NCBI GenBank assembly: GCA_963662985.1
Contig: OY760067.1
Location: 2,232,001 to 2,296,000 of the forward strand
DNA: 64,000 nucleotides
Direction of reading: 5' to 3'
DNA from: G963662985 sp963662985
Lineage (GTDB): Bacteria > Chloroflexota > Anaerolineae > Anaerolineales > UBA11579
Shown: in pieces, positions 7,268 through 15,150 of the stretch
Layout of the letters: every line of letters begins with the position of its first letter
Position numbering within the stretch: the stretch's first letter is position 1
The notes under the pieces: generated by a model
What the model saw: the letters and a program-made list of their open reading frames with translations, nothing else
Databases searched by the model: none
What the model was told of the DNA's origin: nothing
Made by a program: the position numbers and the translations under genes

Positions 7268-8044
7268 ATGGATCCTAGTTTAAATCAAACCTACACCGTA
7301 AAAGAAGTATGTGATTTCTCAGGAGTGAGTGCACGCACTTTGCATTATTATGATGAAATTGATTTGCTCAAACCTGCTAGCATTGGGCAAAACGGTTATC
7401 GTTATTATGATGAACAATCCTTACTACTATTACAACAAATCCTATTCTTTAGAGAATTAGGGATCAAGTTAGTGCAGATCAAAACGATCTTGTACCAACC
7501 CCAAGTGGGGTTAACAACTTTGTTAAACACTCACAAACGGAATTTAGTAAAAGAAAAGATGCGCATAGTCAATTTGATTGAAACTATCGATGACACTATC
7601 GCTCATCTTAATGGAGAAAAGAAAATGAATGAAAAACAATTTTTTTCTGGCTTTGACGAAGCGCAGCAAAAAGAATATGAAAATGAGATTGCTCAAAAAT
7701 ATGGAGAAAATAATCAGGCACTTAAACAATCTAAAGCGCGATGGACTTCTTATTCAGATAATCAGAAAGAACAAATTATGCGAGAGGGAAGCGAAATTAC
7801 GCAAGCAATTGCAGATCATATTGGCATCCATTCTTATGATGCGCCAGAAACACAGGCTGAAATTGCTCGTTGGCATGATTATATAAATCAGAACTTTTAT
7901 GATTGTTCATTGGAGATTTTTGCAGGTTTGGGGCAAATGTATAATACTGATCCAAGATTCATTAAGAATTATCAAAAAGTTCACAAGGAGCTTCCGCAAT
8001 TTTTGGAAGATGCGATCACGTATTATTGTGTAGAAAATAGCTAA
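7268..8044 (+). CDS. MerR family regulator with TipAS ligand-binding domain
   Basis: 258 residues. Residues 9-75 are the MerR winged helix (YTVKEVCDFSGVSARTLHYY, then GYRYYDE). Residues 85-118 form the dimerisation coiled coil. Residues 125-255 match the TipAS antibiotic-recognition domain, with the WHDYI segment and the ending FLEDAITYYC. TipA proteins bind thiopeptide-like or other drugs and activate transcription. An in-frame ATG at 7625 (residue 120) has GGAG 8 nt upstream, so a free ligand-binding domain could also be made, as known for Streptomyces tipA. Its own promoter has MerR geometry. The heliorhodopsin gene follows after a terminator. Confidence 0.88.
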   Translation: MDPSLNQTYTVKEVCDFSGVSARTLHYYDEIDLLKPASIGQNGYRYYDEQSLLLLQQILFFRELGIKLVQIKTILYQPQVGLTTLLNTHKRNLVKEKMRIVNLIETIDDTIAHLNGEKKMNEKQFFSGFDEAQQKEYENEIAQKYGENNQALKQSKARWTSYSDNQKEQIMREGSEITQAIADHIGIHSYDAPETQAEIARWHDYINQNFYDCSLEIFAGLGQMYNTDPRFIKNYQKVHKELPQFLEDAITYYCVENS

Positions 8045-8052
8045 ATAATAAA

Positions 8053-8082
8053 AAAAAGAGTGGTCATTTGATCACTCTTTTT
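8053..8082 (+). terminator. Intrinsic terminator after the MerR gene
   Basis: AAAAAGAGTGGTCA and TGATCACTCTTTTT pair over 14 positions with one G-T wobble. Confidence 0.85.
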
Positions 8083-8156
8083 AGTTAACTCTAGGTAAGA
8101 AATTTTTTTCATGTATGTCTATATATTGTCTATATATTCTACTGAAAGGAATAAAA

Positions 8157-8951
8157 ATGGAACGTAAAATAGAAGTTAGTGATAAAAAAATGAATGGCTT
8201 ACGCCGATTTAACTTGATTATGGGGTTCTTCCACTTGATCCAGGGTGTTTTAATGATTGTCTTGAGCAATGACACCACCTATCCAGTGTATACCAATTTC
8301 CTCACATTTAACATGGAGGAATTTCGCCTCATGCCCGAGCAGAAATTGCTCTTTGAAAATCCTTTTGGGATTGCAACAGGGGTCTTTTTACTACTCTCCG
8401 CTGTGGCACATTTTTCATTAGGTACATTTGGTTTCAAATGGTATGCAAAGAATATCCGCAATCACCAAAACCCCGCCCGTTATGTGGAATATTCGCTTAG
8501 TTCTGCATGGATGATTGTGTTAATTGGTCAGCTAACTGGTATTTGGGATGCAGGTGCATTGTTAGCGATGTTCGGCTTGACAGCTGTGATGAATTTGTTT
8601 GGTTTGCTGATGGAAACAATGAACAAGGATCCTAAGAAAACAAACTGGTCTCCGTTTTGGTTTGGCTCAATCGCTGGGATCATTCCATGGATTATGATTG
8701 TATGGTATTTTGTCGGCTCTATTGCTGCTGCGCCATCTGCAGATGCAAAACCGCCTGCATTTGTTTATGCGATTGTGCCGACATTATTTGTGTTTTTCAA
8801 CACATTTGCAGTCAATATGTACTTGCAATATAAAAAAGTGGGTAAATGGAAAGATTATGTGTATGGTGAACGGATGTTTATTATCCTTAGTTTAGCCGCT
8901 AAAACAGTTCTTGCTTGGTTTATTTTTGCTGGCACTTTAGCACCAGTATAA
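8157..8951 (+). CDS. Heliorhodopsin
   Basis: 264 residues from the ATG at 8157, which has an AAAGGA site. Seven hydrophobic segments. Helix 7 contains SLAAKTVLAW with Lys249, the expected retinal Schiff-base lysine. Helix 3 contains VEYSLSS with Glu111, the expected counterion, and also LIGQLTGI. His26 in helix 1 and His85 in helix 2 sit at the positions of the two conserved heliorhodopsin histidines. These features separate it from type 1 rhodopsins. Heliorhodopsins bind retinal with inverted topology and do not pump classically; proposed roles are photosensing or membrane signalling. No carotenoid cleavage or carotenoid synthesis gene is in the window. It has its own terminator and follows a TipA-like regulator. 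Confidence 0.95.
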   Translation: MERKIEVSDKKMNGLRRFNLIMGFFHLIQGVLMIVLSNDTTYPVYTNFLTFNMEEFRLMPEQKLLFENPFGIATGVFLLLSAVAHFSLGTFGFKWYAKNIRNHQNPARYVEYSLSSAWMIVLIGQLTGIWDAGALLAMFGLTAVMNLFGLLMETMNKDPKKTNWSPFWFGSIAGIIPWIMIVWYFVGSIAAAPSADAKPPAFVYAIVPTLFVFFNTFAVNMYLQYKKVGKWKDYVYGERMFIILSLAAKTVLAWFIFAGTLAPV

Positions 8952-8972
8952 AAATCTATTTTCTCCTCAATC

Positions 8973-8996
8973 AAAGGCAAGGGTAACCTTGCCTTT
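8973..8996 (+). terminator. Intrinsic terminator after the heliorhodopsin gene
   Basis: Perfect 10-bp stem AAAGGCAAGG (8973-8982) and CCTTGCCTTT (8987-8996) with a GTAA loop; the T-run is short. Confidence 0.75.
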
Positions 8997-9021
8997 ATTA
9001 ATTTCAAACAATTATTAAAAA

Positions 9022-9055
9022 ATAAAAAAAGACCATCAATAAATGATGGTCTTTT
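9022..9055 (-). terminator. Intrinsic terminator for the NBR1-Ig lipoprotein gene
   Basis: Perfect 12-bp stem, AAAAGACCATCA (9027-9038) and TGATGGTCTTTT (9044-9055). The A-run at 9022-9030 is the U-run of the minus-strand transcript. Confidence 0.85.
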
Positions 9056-9076
9056 GTCTTAATCTAATTTCTTTAA

Positions 9077-9982
9077 TTATTCACCAGAAGTGCTTGCTGC
9101 AGCTGCGGCAGTTGCCTGAGCATTGAGGGTTGCTTGGGCATTAATGGTTGCTTGCGCGTTGAGAGTTGCTTGCGCATTGGTTGCTTGCACAGCGGCGCTA
9201 ATTGTAGACTGTGAATTAATTGTAGCTTGTACTGCAGTGGCTTGTGTATTGACAACAGGAGTGCTGGTGTATACGACTGTACCAAATGTTGTCGGAGTAA
9301 TTGTGGCGGTGCTTGAGGTAGGCGCTGAAGTGGCACCAGTGCTTGAAACAACAATCTTTGCCCAAAGTGTAGTGCCTCCAATCATAAATGTTTGACTACT
9401 AGCGTTTGCTAAAACCCAATGGCTATAATAAGTGCCCTCAGTTGTAGGAGCGGTCATATTCAAGGTAACTTGAATCGATGATCCAGGAGCAACAGCAACT
9501 GTGCTGAGAACATTGCTTTCATTGGCGCCAAACAACTGTTCAGAATGATGCACTAAAGTATAAGCGGTTGACCAAGTACACGTACCTGTGTTCTGAATGG
9601 TCCATGTTTTAGTGAAGGTCGCACCAGGGGCAAAAATGGTATTGTCGGGAATGGTTTCACTAATAAAAGCTGCCGCATCACATGCGCTGCTTGTGGTACC
9701 ACCTGTATTAATAGGAGCTGTTGTGGCAACTGCAGGCAAGGTGGGGATGGGGGTGTTAGTAGCCGGCAAAGGTGTTTCGGTCATGGTGGGGGTTAAGGAT
9801 GGTGTTGCGGTTGGGTTTGCAAAGGCTGTTTGAGTTTGCATGGCATTGGCAGTTTCTGCTACAGATGTAAAAAGCATTTCAACCTGTGCAGTCGCTAAAG
9901 CGGCTTGATCTGCTCGGTTATTACAAGCTGATAATAAAATTGTCACAATAATAATGAGTATCAATACTATTTTTTTATTCAT
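9077..9982 (-). CDS. Lipoprotein with NBR1-like Ig domain and Gln-Ala-Thr repeats
   Basis: 301 residues. A lipoprotein signal ends in LLSAC, with Cys20 as the lipidation site. Residues 45-100 form a Thr/Pro-rich linker. Residues 105-215 match the NBR1-type Ig-like domain: D-N-T-I-F-A-P-G-A-T-F-T-K-T-W-T-I-Q-N-T-G is the first strand pair, then T-C-T-W, and later YYSHWVL before the last strands. The C-terminal 55 residues are low-complexity repeats of the type NAQAT[LI], encoded by short tandem DNA repeats at about 9100-9210. NBR1-Ig domains on lipoproteins are frequent in Anaerolineae and probably bind surface or extracellular material. Exact ligand unknown. Confidence 0.82.
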   Translation of the reverse strand: MNKKIVLILIIIVTILLSACNNRADQAALATAQVEMLFTSVAETANAMQTQTAFANPTATPSLTPTMTETPLPATNTPIPTLPAVATTAPINTGGTTSSACDAAAFISETIPDNTIFAPGATFTKTWTIQNTGTCTWSTAYTLVHHSEQLFGANESNVLSTVAVAPGSSIQVTLNMTAPTTEGTYYSHWVLANASSQTFMIGGTTLWAKIVVSSTGATSAPTSSTATITPTTFGTVVYTSTPVVNTQATAVQATINSQSTISAAVQATNAQATLNAQATINAQATLNAQATAAAAASTSGE

Positions 9983-10125
9983 AAGTCCATCCTATTATTT
10001 CACAAAAGAATACTTCTTAATTCTATCAAACTCTCCTGAGAAGAAGATAAGAAGTTTTTCTCTATTCTAACATTGTGTGGCAAAAGGTCTAGGATGATTT
10101 CTGTCATATGAAACAAGACCGAGCC

Positions 10126-10153
10126 TTTACAAGATAAAAAAAATCGCTATACT
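10126..10153 (+). promoter_or_regulatory. Promoter of the ABC-F gene
   Basis: TTTACA at 10126-10131 and TATACT at 10148-10153, 16 bp apart. Transcription would start near 10160, leaving a leader of about 90 nt that contains the five-codon ORF at 10183. The rest of the 9983-10249 gap shows nothing else clear. Confidence 0.6.
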
Positions 10154-10182
10154 TGGCTAAGGTAGTAATCGAAAGGAGCAAA

Positions 10183-10200
10183 ATGACGGACTTGCGATAA
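10183..10200 (+). CDS. Five-codon leader ORF (MTDLR) upstream of the ABC-F gene
   Basis: AAAGGAG at 10172-10178 is followed after 4 nt by ATG ACG GAC TTG CGA TAA. This is one of the strongest ribosome sites in the region, yet it serves only five codons, and it lies inside the leader of the ABC-F gene, about 50 nt before that gene's start. ABC-F resistance genes in other bacteria are often controlled by ribosome stalling on short leader peptides. Here that is inference. Confidence 0.5.
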   Translation: MTDLR

Positions 10201-10223
10201 ATAACGTTTCTAGTTTATTTATT

Positions 10224-10237
10224 TTTCACTTGTGAAA
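10224..10237 (+). promoter_or_regulatory. Small hairpin touching the ABC-F ribosome-binding site
   Basis: TTTCAC (10224-10229) and GTGAAA (10232-10237) can pair. The right arm runs into the AAAGGCAGG ribosome-binding region of the ABC-F gene, so it could hide or expose that site. It is short, so the evidence is modest. Confidence 0.3.
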
Positions 10238-10249
10238 GGCAGGTCTATT

Positions 10250-11896
10250 TTGTTATCGATTCATAATCTCTCCAAATCATTTGGAACTCACATAATTTAT
10301 AAACAAATTTCATTTAACGTAAACGCTAGACAACGAATTGCGCTAATCGGTGAAAATGGTACCGGTAAGTCAACGTTGTTAAAGATCTTAGTTGGTGAAC
10401 TCAAATCAGATCAGGGATCTTTTCAATTTTCTCCCAAAAAGTTGCGAGTTGGATATCTCCCCCAGGCAATTCAATTTTCTGCCAATCAAACCGTTGTTGA
10501 ATATCTGGCTGCCCATGCTAGAAGTCTTTCAGCATATGAAAAAGAAATCGAAGCCTATTCGCTACAATTGGCTGAATCACCAGAGGATGAGAAATTGATT
10601 CAGGACTATGATCAAACGCTTCAAGCTTATCTAACTGCTGTTGAATATGCCACAGAAGATCAACAGATATTGGATCGATTGTCAATTGAAGAGATTCCAT
10701 CTGATCATCTTGTGAAAAACCTTTCTGGAGGTCAAAAAACAAGAATTGCTTTAGCCGCTTTATTGCTGCAACATCCTGAATTTCTAATCCTAGATGAACC
10801 CACCAATCATATCGATCAGGAACTTTTGATGTGGTTTGAAGAATGGCTGCTTCATTTTGAAGGCGGCGTGTTGATTGTTTCGCATGATCGTGTACTCCTA
10901 GATCGAATTGCCACCCATATTATTGAAATGAAGACAGAAGGAGAATTTGTAGAACCTTTTGCTGGGAATTACTCTGACTATATTGAATATTGTGTACAAA
11001 AAGAAGAACAACAATATTTTGCATATAAAGAACAACAAAAGGAGATTAATTCTCTAGGATTTGCAATGAATCGCCTTAAAGGCCAAACCGTGAAAAAGAA
11101 AGGTGGGAAGGGAGATTCTGGAGACAAATTTGCGAAAGGCTTTTTTAACGATCAAACCTCAGGAAAAATGCGAGAAGTTCGTTCTTTGGAGAGGAGATTA
11201 GACAAATTACTCAATGACGATCATGTTGATAAACCAATCAAAGGATGGCAAATTGATCTGCAATTTTCTGAGAAACCTCAATCTGGAGATATCGTAATGC
11301 GTATGATTGGCTTGGAAGTGGGGTATGCTGGGCAAGCCTTGTTAGCGCCACTTTCATTGCAGATTCAATTTGGACAACGAATCACTTTGGTTGGACCCAA
11401 TGGTGCTGGGAAAAGTACTATTTTAAAAACAATCTTAGGACAAATACCTCCTGTTAAAGGAGAATTCTACGTAGGACAAGCAGTTAAAATTGGTTATCTA
11501 GCCCAAGAGCAAGAAATCCTTAATCAAGACTTGACTGTTATCGAAACTATCCAACATAATAGCGACCTGAATCATACGGACGCGCGGACTTTTTTGCACA
11601 AATATCTTTTTGCTGGTGATACAGTATTCAAACAAGTCAAAATGCTTTCTTATGGTGAACGAGCGCGTTTGATGCTGGCCTTGATGGTGTTGGAAGATTG
11701 TAATTTTTTAATCTTAGATGAACCGTTAAACCATTTAGATCTGCCTTCTCGTTCTCGTTTTGAACAAGCCTTAGCTTCTTTTGAAGGCACTATTTTTGCT
11801 GTGATTCATGACCGTTATTTTATTGAACAATTTGCTGAGGTCATTTGGCGGATTGATGGCAAGTCGATTCAAATTGAATACCCAAGATTGGATTAA
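10250..11896 (+). CDS. ABC-F family ATPase (ribosome-acting)
   Basis: 548 residues. I prefer the TTG at 10250 (MLSIHNLSKSFG, with AGG 6 nt upstream); a GTG 18 nt earlier has no ribosome site. Two ABC domains and no membrane segments mark an ABC-F protein. Domain 1 has GENGTGKST, LSGGQKTRIALAAL and LILDEPTNHID. Domain 2 has GPNGAGKST, LSYGERARL (variant signature) and LILDEPLNHLD. The linker, about residues 255-330, is basic and helical (RLKGQTVKKKGGK), the part that enters the ribosomal E site in this family. ABC-F proteins either rescue stalled ribosomes or protect from antibiotics. The inducible-looking leader favours a resistance role, but this is inference. Confidence 0.88.
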   Translation: MLSIHNLSKSFGTHIIYKQISFNVNARQRIALIGENGTGKSTLLKILVGELKSDQGSFQFSPKKLRVGYLPQAIQFSANQTVVEYLAAHARSLSAYEKEIEAYSLQLAESPEDEKLIQDYDQTLQAYLTAVEYATEDQQILDRLSIEEIPSDHLVKNLSGGQKTRIALAALLLQHPEFLILDEPTNHIDQELLMWFEEWLLHFEGGVLIVSHDRVLLDRIATHIIEMKTEGEFVEPFAGNYSDYIEYCVQKEEQQYFAYKEQQKEINSLGFAMNRLKGQTVKKKGGKGDSGDKFAKGFFNDQTSGKMREVRSLERRLDKLLNDDHVDKPIKGWQIDLQFSEKPQSGDIVMRMIGLEVGYAGQALLAPLSLQIQFGQRITLVGPNGAGKSTILKTILGQIPPVKGEFYVGQAVKIGYLAQEQEILNQDLTVIETIQHNSDLNHTDARTFLHKYLFAGDTVFKQVKMLSYGERARLMLALMVLEDCNFLILDEPLNHLDLPSRSRFEQALASFEGTIFAVIHDRYFIEQFAEVIWRIDGKSIQIEYPRLD

Positions 11897-11969
11897 CTTG
11901 GGCTGAGAAGCAAATCTCCCTGTGAGGATCGTCATGTTATAATTTGATTTACTCAAAGGAAATTGATCA

Positions 11970-13328
11970 ATGTCAAAAAAGAAAAAATGGCTCATTATAG
12001 CTGGCATATTCCTTTTTTTGGTTTTACTAGCTGTGATTTTATACAATACTGAATTTGTGCAATCGCATATGGGTGGCCGTGTGGAAGAATGGAAAGCAAA
12101 CATTTTCTATTTTTTCAATCCACCGGAAGAGGTCACATTTAATCCAAATGATGGAGATACTTTTGATGAACAAGTGGCTGCAATGGTGCAACAAACAATG
12201 GACGCATTCACAGCACAACAAAAACAAACATCAGAAGCAATCATTGCTCTCACGCCCACTGCCACTTTCACACCTACTCCTGATGCAGATTCAACCTTAG
12301 CACCGACACTCACACCGATTCCCACGCAAACTTCTCAACCTATTCCCCCAGAAGTACGATTGGAAGGTATCACTTATTATAACCAACATGGTGTTTGGAA
12401 TTATTGCGCTCCTGCAAACTTAGCCATGGCAATGTCTTTTTGGGGTTGGCAGGGTACAAGAGAAGATCCTGGTGCCTATTTGAGAGGGGGCATTGAACGA
12501 GAAGACGATAAAAATGTGATGCCTTATGAAATGGTCAATTATATTGTGGATAAGACCAATTTATACGTGGTTAGCCGTGTTGGGGGAGATCTTCAAATTT
12601 TGAAAGAACTGCTGGCTGGTGGCTATCCTGTGATTGTGGAAAAAGATTTTGTTTTAGAAGGCATCGGATGGATGGGCCATTTTCTCACCCTTTTTGGCTA
12701 TGATGAAGCTACTCAACAATTTTATATCAACGATTCCTATCAAGGTCAAAACTTGCGTATTTCTTATGATGAATTAGCGCAGAGTTGGCAATCTTTCAAT
12801 TATTTATTTATGGTTGTTTATCCGCCAGATCACAATGATGAGATTTATCGTATCTTGGGCAATTATGGGGATCCCAACTGGGCGTATCAAAAAGCCTTGG
12901 AGATTGCGAATCAAGAAAAAGACTCAATGACGGGGATTCATCAGTTTTTTGCTTGGGCAAACCTAGGTTCTTCTTATAATTCGCTCAATCAATACGACCA
13001 AGCGGCTATTGCGTTTGATACTTCTTTCGCAATATATAACAGCTTGCCAGAAGCTGATCGTCCATGGCGAATGAATTGGTATCAAACAGGTCCTTACCGA
13101 GCCTATTATTTTACTGGCCGTTACCAAGATGTTATTGATCTAGCAGATACAATCTTGGATGCAATGCGCGATCCAATTCTTGAAGAATCTTTCTATTGGC
13201 GTGGGTTAGCAAAAGAGGCGCTAGGCGATGTGCAAGGGGCAATCAATGATCTCAGCACTTCTGTGTCCCTAAACCCCAATTTCACGGCTGGTTGGACAGA
13301 ACTTACTCGTATCCAAGGGGGGCAGTAA
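11970..13328 (+). CDS. Membrane-anchored C39-like peptidase with TPR repeats
   Basis: 452 residues. One N-terminal membrane anchor (residues 7-25) is followed by a linker with Thr/Pro-rich stretches (residues 92-127). Residues 131-275 form a C39-like papain-fold domain: NYCAPANLAMAM with Cys146, GHFLTLFGYD with His237, and YINDSY with Asp255 as the likely triad. Residues 290-450 contain TPR-like helix pairs (WANLGSSYNSLNQYDQAAIAFD and GLAKEALGDVQGAINDLSTSV type, given in part). The domain is expected to face outside the cell. It may cleave or simply bind peptides. It lies 4 nt before the SbcD-like gene, so co-transcription is likely. Confidence 0.82.
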   Translation: MSKKKKWLIIAGIFLFLVLLAVILYNTEFVQSHMGGRVEEWKANIFYFFNPPEEVTFNPNDGDTFDEQVAAMVQQTMDAFTAQQKQTSEAIIALTPTATFTPTPDADSTLAPTLTPIPTQTSQPIPPEVRLEGITYYNQHGVWNYCAPANLAMAMSFWGWQGTREDPGAYLRGGIEREDDKNVMPYEMVNYIVDKTNLYVVSRVGGDLQILKELLAGGYPVIVEKDFVLEGIGWMGHFLTLFGYDEATQQFYINDSYQGQNLRISYDELAQSWQSFNYLFMVVYPPDHNDEIYRILGNYGDPNWAYQKALEIANQEKDSMTGIHQFFAWANLGSSYNSLNQYDQAAIAFDTSFAIYNSLPEADRPWRMNWYQTGPYRAYYFTGRYQDVIDLADTILDAMRDPILEESFYWRGLAKEALGDVQGAINDLSTSVSLNPNFTAGWTELTRIQGGQ

Positions 13329-13332
13329 TTAT

Positions 13333-14436
13333 ATGGAAGAGAAGATCAAAGTTCTTCATTTTGCAGATGCACACATTGACATCGCTAATTATGGACGGCA
13401 TGATCCTACTGATGGATTGCCTGTGCGAATTAAAGATTTTCTTAAATCTTTAGATGTAATTATTCAAAACGCAGTAGATGAGTCTGTTGATCTGGTGATT
13501 TTTGCTGGCGATGCCTTCAAAGATCGGCATCCATCACCTACTTTTCAAAGAGAATGGGCAAAACGGATTCGAAAATTATCAGAAGCACAGATCGAAACTA
13601 TTATTGTAATTGGCAACCATGATCGTTCGGCCTCCATGGCACATGCCAATGCGCTAGAGGTCTATCAAACCCTTGAAATCCCTCATATTCATATCATTGC
13701 CACCCCCACAATTTTGCAACCTGACGATCTAAATGGAGTGCAGGTAAATTTAGCTGTCATTCCATGGATGATGCGCGAAGATATGCAGCAAGTTTTGGAA
13801 ATGACCAATGAAGAAATTCGCAACAGAGAAGTGCAAGTCTATCAAGATTTACTCACACAATCCATCAAACAACAATTGAAAGATGTCGATCAAACCCTCC
13901 CTACAATTCTCGCAGCTCATGGTACGGTTGAATCTGCTGTTTTTGGAGAAGAAAAGAATATTGCCATTGGTGGAGAATTTATTCTTCCTTGGGCTTTATT
14001 AAAAGATCCCATTTTTGATTATGTAGCTCTCGGTCATATTCATCATGCCCAAGACCTTAATAAAAATGGATATCCGCCGATTGTTTATGCCGGTTCGATT
14101 GAACGGGTCAGTTTTAGTGAAGCAAATGAAAAAAAGTTCTTTGTTCGAGCAGATGTTGAAAAAGAGAAAACTACATATCAATGGCGAGAATTGGATCAGA
14201 TTCGCCCATATCTTGATATTTATATAAACTTACGAGAAAAACAAGAGCTGATGCCGGTAATTCTAGAAAAGATTCCAACGGATGGCAGCCAAGATGATGC
14301 GGTCGTGCGAATGATCTTAGAATATGACCAAGCCCAAGAAGCAATGATTGATGATGTGGTCATCCGTAAAGCATTTGAATCCGCATTTAGTTTTAACTTA
14401 GTGAAACGTCCAATCATAAAAATCGAATCCGATTAG
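13333..14436 (+). CDS. SbcD/Mre11-like metallophosphoesterase
   Basis: 367 residues. The five phosphoesterase motifs appear in order: HFADAHID (Asp12, His14), FAGDAFKDR, IGNHD, AAHGTV and ALGHIHH. The GNHDRSAS stretch and the DAFKDRHP stretch follow the SbcD/Mre11 exonuclease pattern rather than a generic phosphatase. About 100 residues of C-terminal cap domain follow. SbcD partners an SMC-like ATPase (SbcC) to process DNA ends and hairpins. No SbcC gene lies next to it in this window, so its partner must be elsewhere or it acts alone. It is followed by a short ORF and then RNase HI. Confidence 0.82.
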   Translation: MEEKIKVLHFADAHIDIANYGRHDPTDGLPVRIKDFLKSLDVIIQNAVDESVDLVIFAGDAFKDRHPSPTFQREWAKRIRKLSEAQIETIIVIGNHDRSASMAHANALEVYQTLEIPHIHIIATPTILQPDDLNGVQVNLAVIPWMMREDMQQVLEMTNEEIRNREVQVYQDLLTQSIKQQLKDVDQTLPTILAAHGTVESAVFGEEKNIAIGGEFILPWALLKDPIFDYVALGHIHHAQDLNKNGYPPIVYAGSIERVSFSEANEKKFFVRADVEKEKTTYQWRELDQIRPYLDIYINLREKQELMPVILEKIPTDGSQDDAVVRMILEYDQAQEAMIDDVVIRKAFESAFSFNLVKRPIIKIESD

Positions 14437-14450
14437 GGGAGGAAAATTTT

Positions 14451-14579
14451 GTAGCTGATCTGCAAGAAGAAGACCTACTTCGGATTTATTGGGAATCAAG
14501 AGAGGTTGATCCAGAGGAACTTGAATCCTACCTTACTTTAGCAAAACAAATCATCCAAACCACAAAAGATGGAGAATAA
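14451..14579 (+). CDS. Small acidic ORF with a possible non-standard GTA start
   Basis: An open frame of 42 codons lies between the SbcD-like gene and rnhA. A very strong GGGGAGG site (14436-14442) is placed 8 nt before a GTA codon in frame; the nearest TTG is followed directly by a stop. Translation gives a compact acidic helix-rich peptide (starting ADLQEEDLLRIYWESR after the first residue). The ribosome site and the tight fit between neighbours argue that it is or was translated. GTA may be a mutated GTG, a rare start, or a base error. No family is recognised. Confidence 0.45.
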   Translation, partial: VADLQEEDLLRIYWESREVDPEELESYLTLAKQIIQTTKDGE

Positions 14580-14583
14580 TTGA

Positions 14584-15084
14584 ATGACAACCTACAAAGT
14601 CTATACCGATGGTAGTAGTTTGGGTAACCCTGGTCCTGGTGGCTATGGGGTTGTCCTCACACATGGCGAACAAATCCAAGAATATAGCCAAGGGTATCAA
14701 ATGACTACCAATAATCGGATGGAGCTCCTTGCCACAATTGTTGCGCTTGAAAAAATTCCAAATAATGCCCAAGTAGAGATTTATTCTGATTCCAGTTATG
14801 TTGTGAATGCGATCAATCAAAATTGGTTGGAAAATTGGCAAAAAAAGGGGTGGAAAACTGCTAACAAAAAACCAGTCAAAAACAAAGATCTTTGGTTACG
14901 CTTACTCCAGCAAATTAAAACTCATCAAATCAAATGGCATTGGGTCAAAGGACATGCAGGGCATCCTCAAAATGAGCGCTGTGATTACTTAGCAGTCCAA
15001 GCCGCTCAAAGTGGAAAATTGGCAATTGATAAAGGGTTTGAACAAGATGCTGAAGATCCAATCAATCAACTTTCCTTATTCTGA
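14584..15084 (+). CDS. rnhA: Ribonuclease HI
   Basis: 166 residues, the usual length. YTDGSSLGNPGPGGYG contains Asp9; RMELLATI contains Glu47; YSDSSYVVNAI contains Asp69; NERCDYLA contains Asp134. These are the four metal-binding carboxylates. His124 in VKGHAGH is the catalytic-loop histidine. The basic handle (WQKKGWKTANKKPVKNKDLW) is present, as in the E. coli enzyme. It degrades the RNA strand of RNA-DNA hybrids such as R-loops and primers. It starts 4 nt after the small ORF and belongs to the same plus-strand run as the SbcD-like gene, so the group may be a DNA-maintenance operon. Confidence 0.96.
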   Translation: MTTYKVYTDGSSLGNPGPGGYGVVLTHGEQIQEYSQGYQMTTNNRMELLATIVALEKIPNNAQVEIYSDSSYVVNAINQNWLENWQKKGWKTANKKPVKNKDLWLRLLQQIKTHQIKWHWVKGHAGHPQNERCDYLAVQAAQSGKLAIDKGFEQDAEDPINQLSLF

Positions 15085-15150
15085 TGAAACTTTTTCTTCC
15101 AAGGACTCGTATAGTAGTATGTAAGAAAAAAATTACTTGGAGGTAAAAAT

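Noticed and set aside
9123..9395. Plus-strand ORF opposite the NBR1-Ig lipoprotein
   Set aside because: It is an antisense shadow of the repeat-rich lipoprotein gene, without ribosome site.
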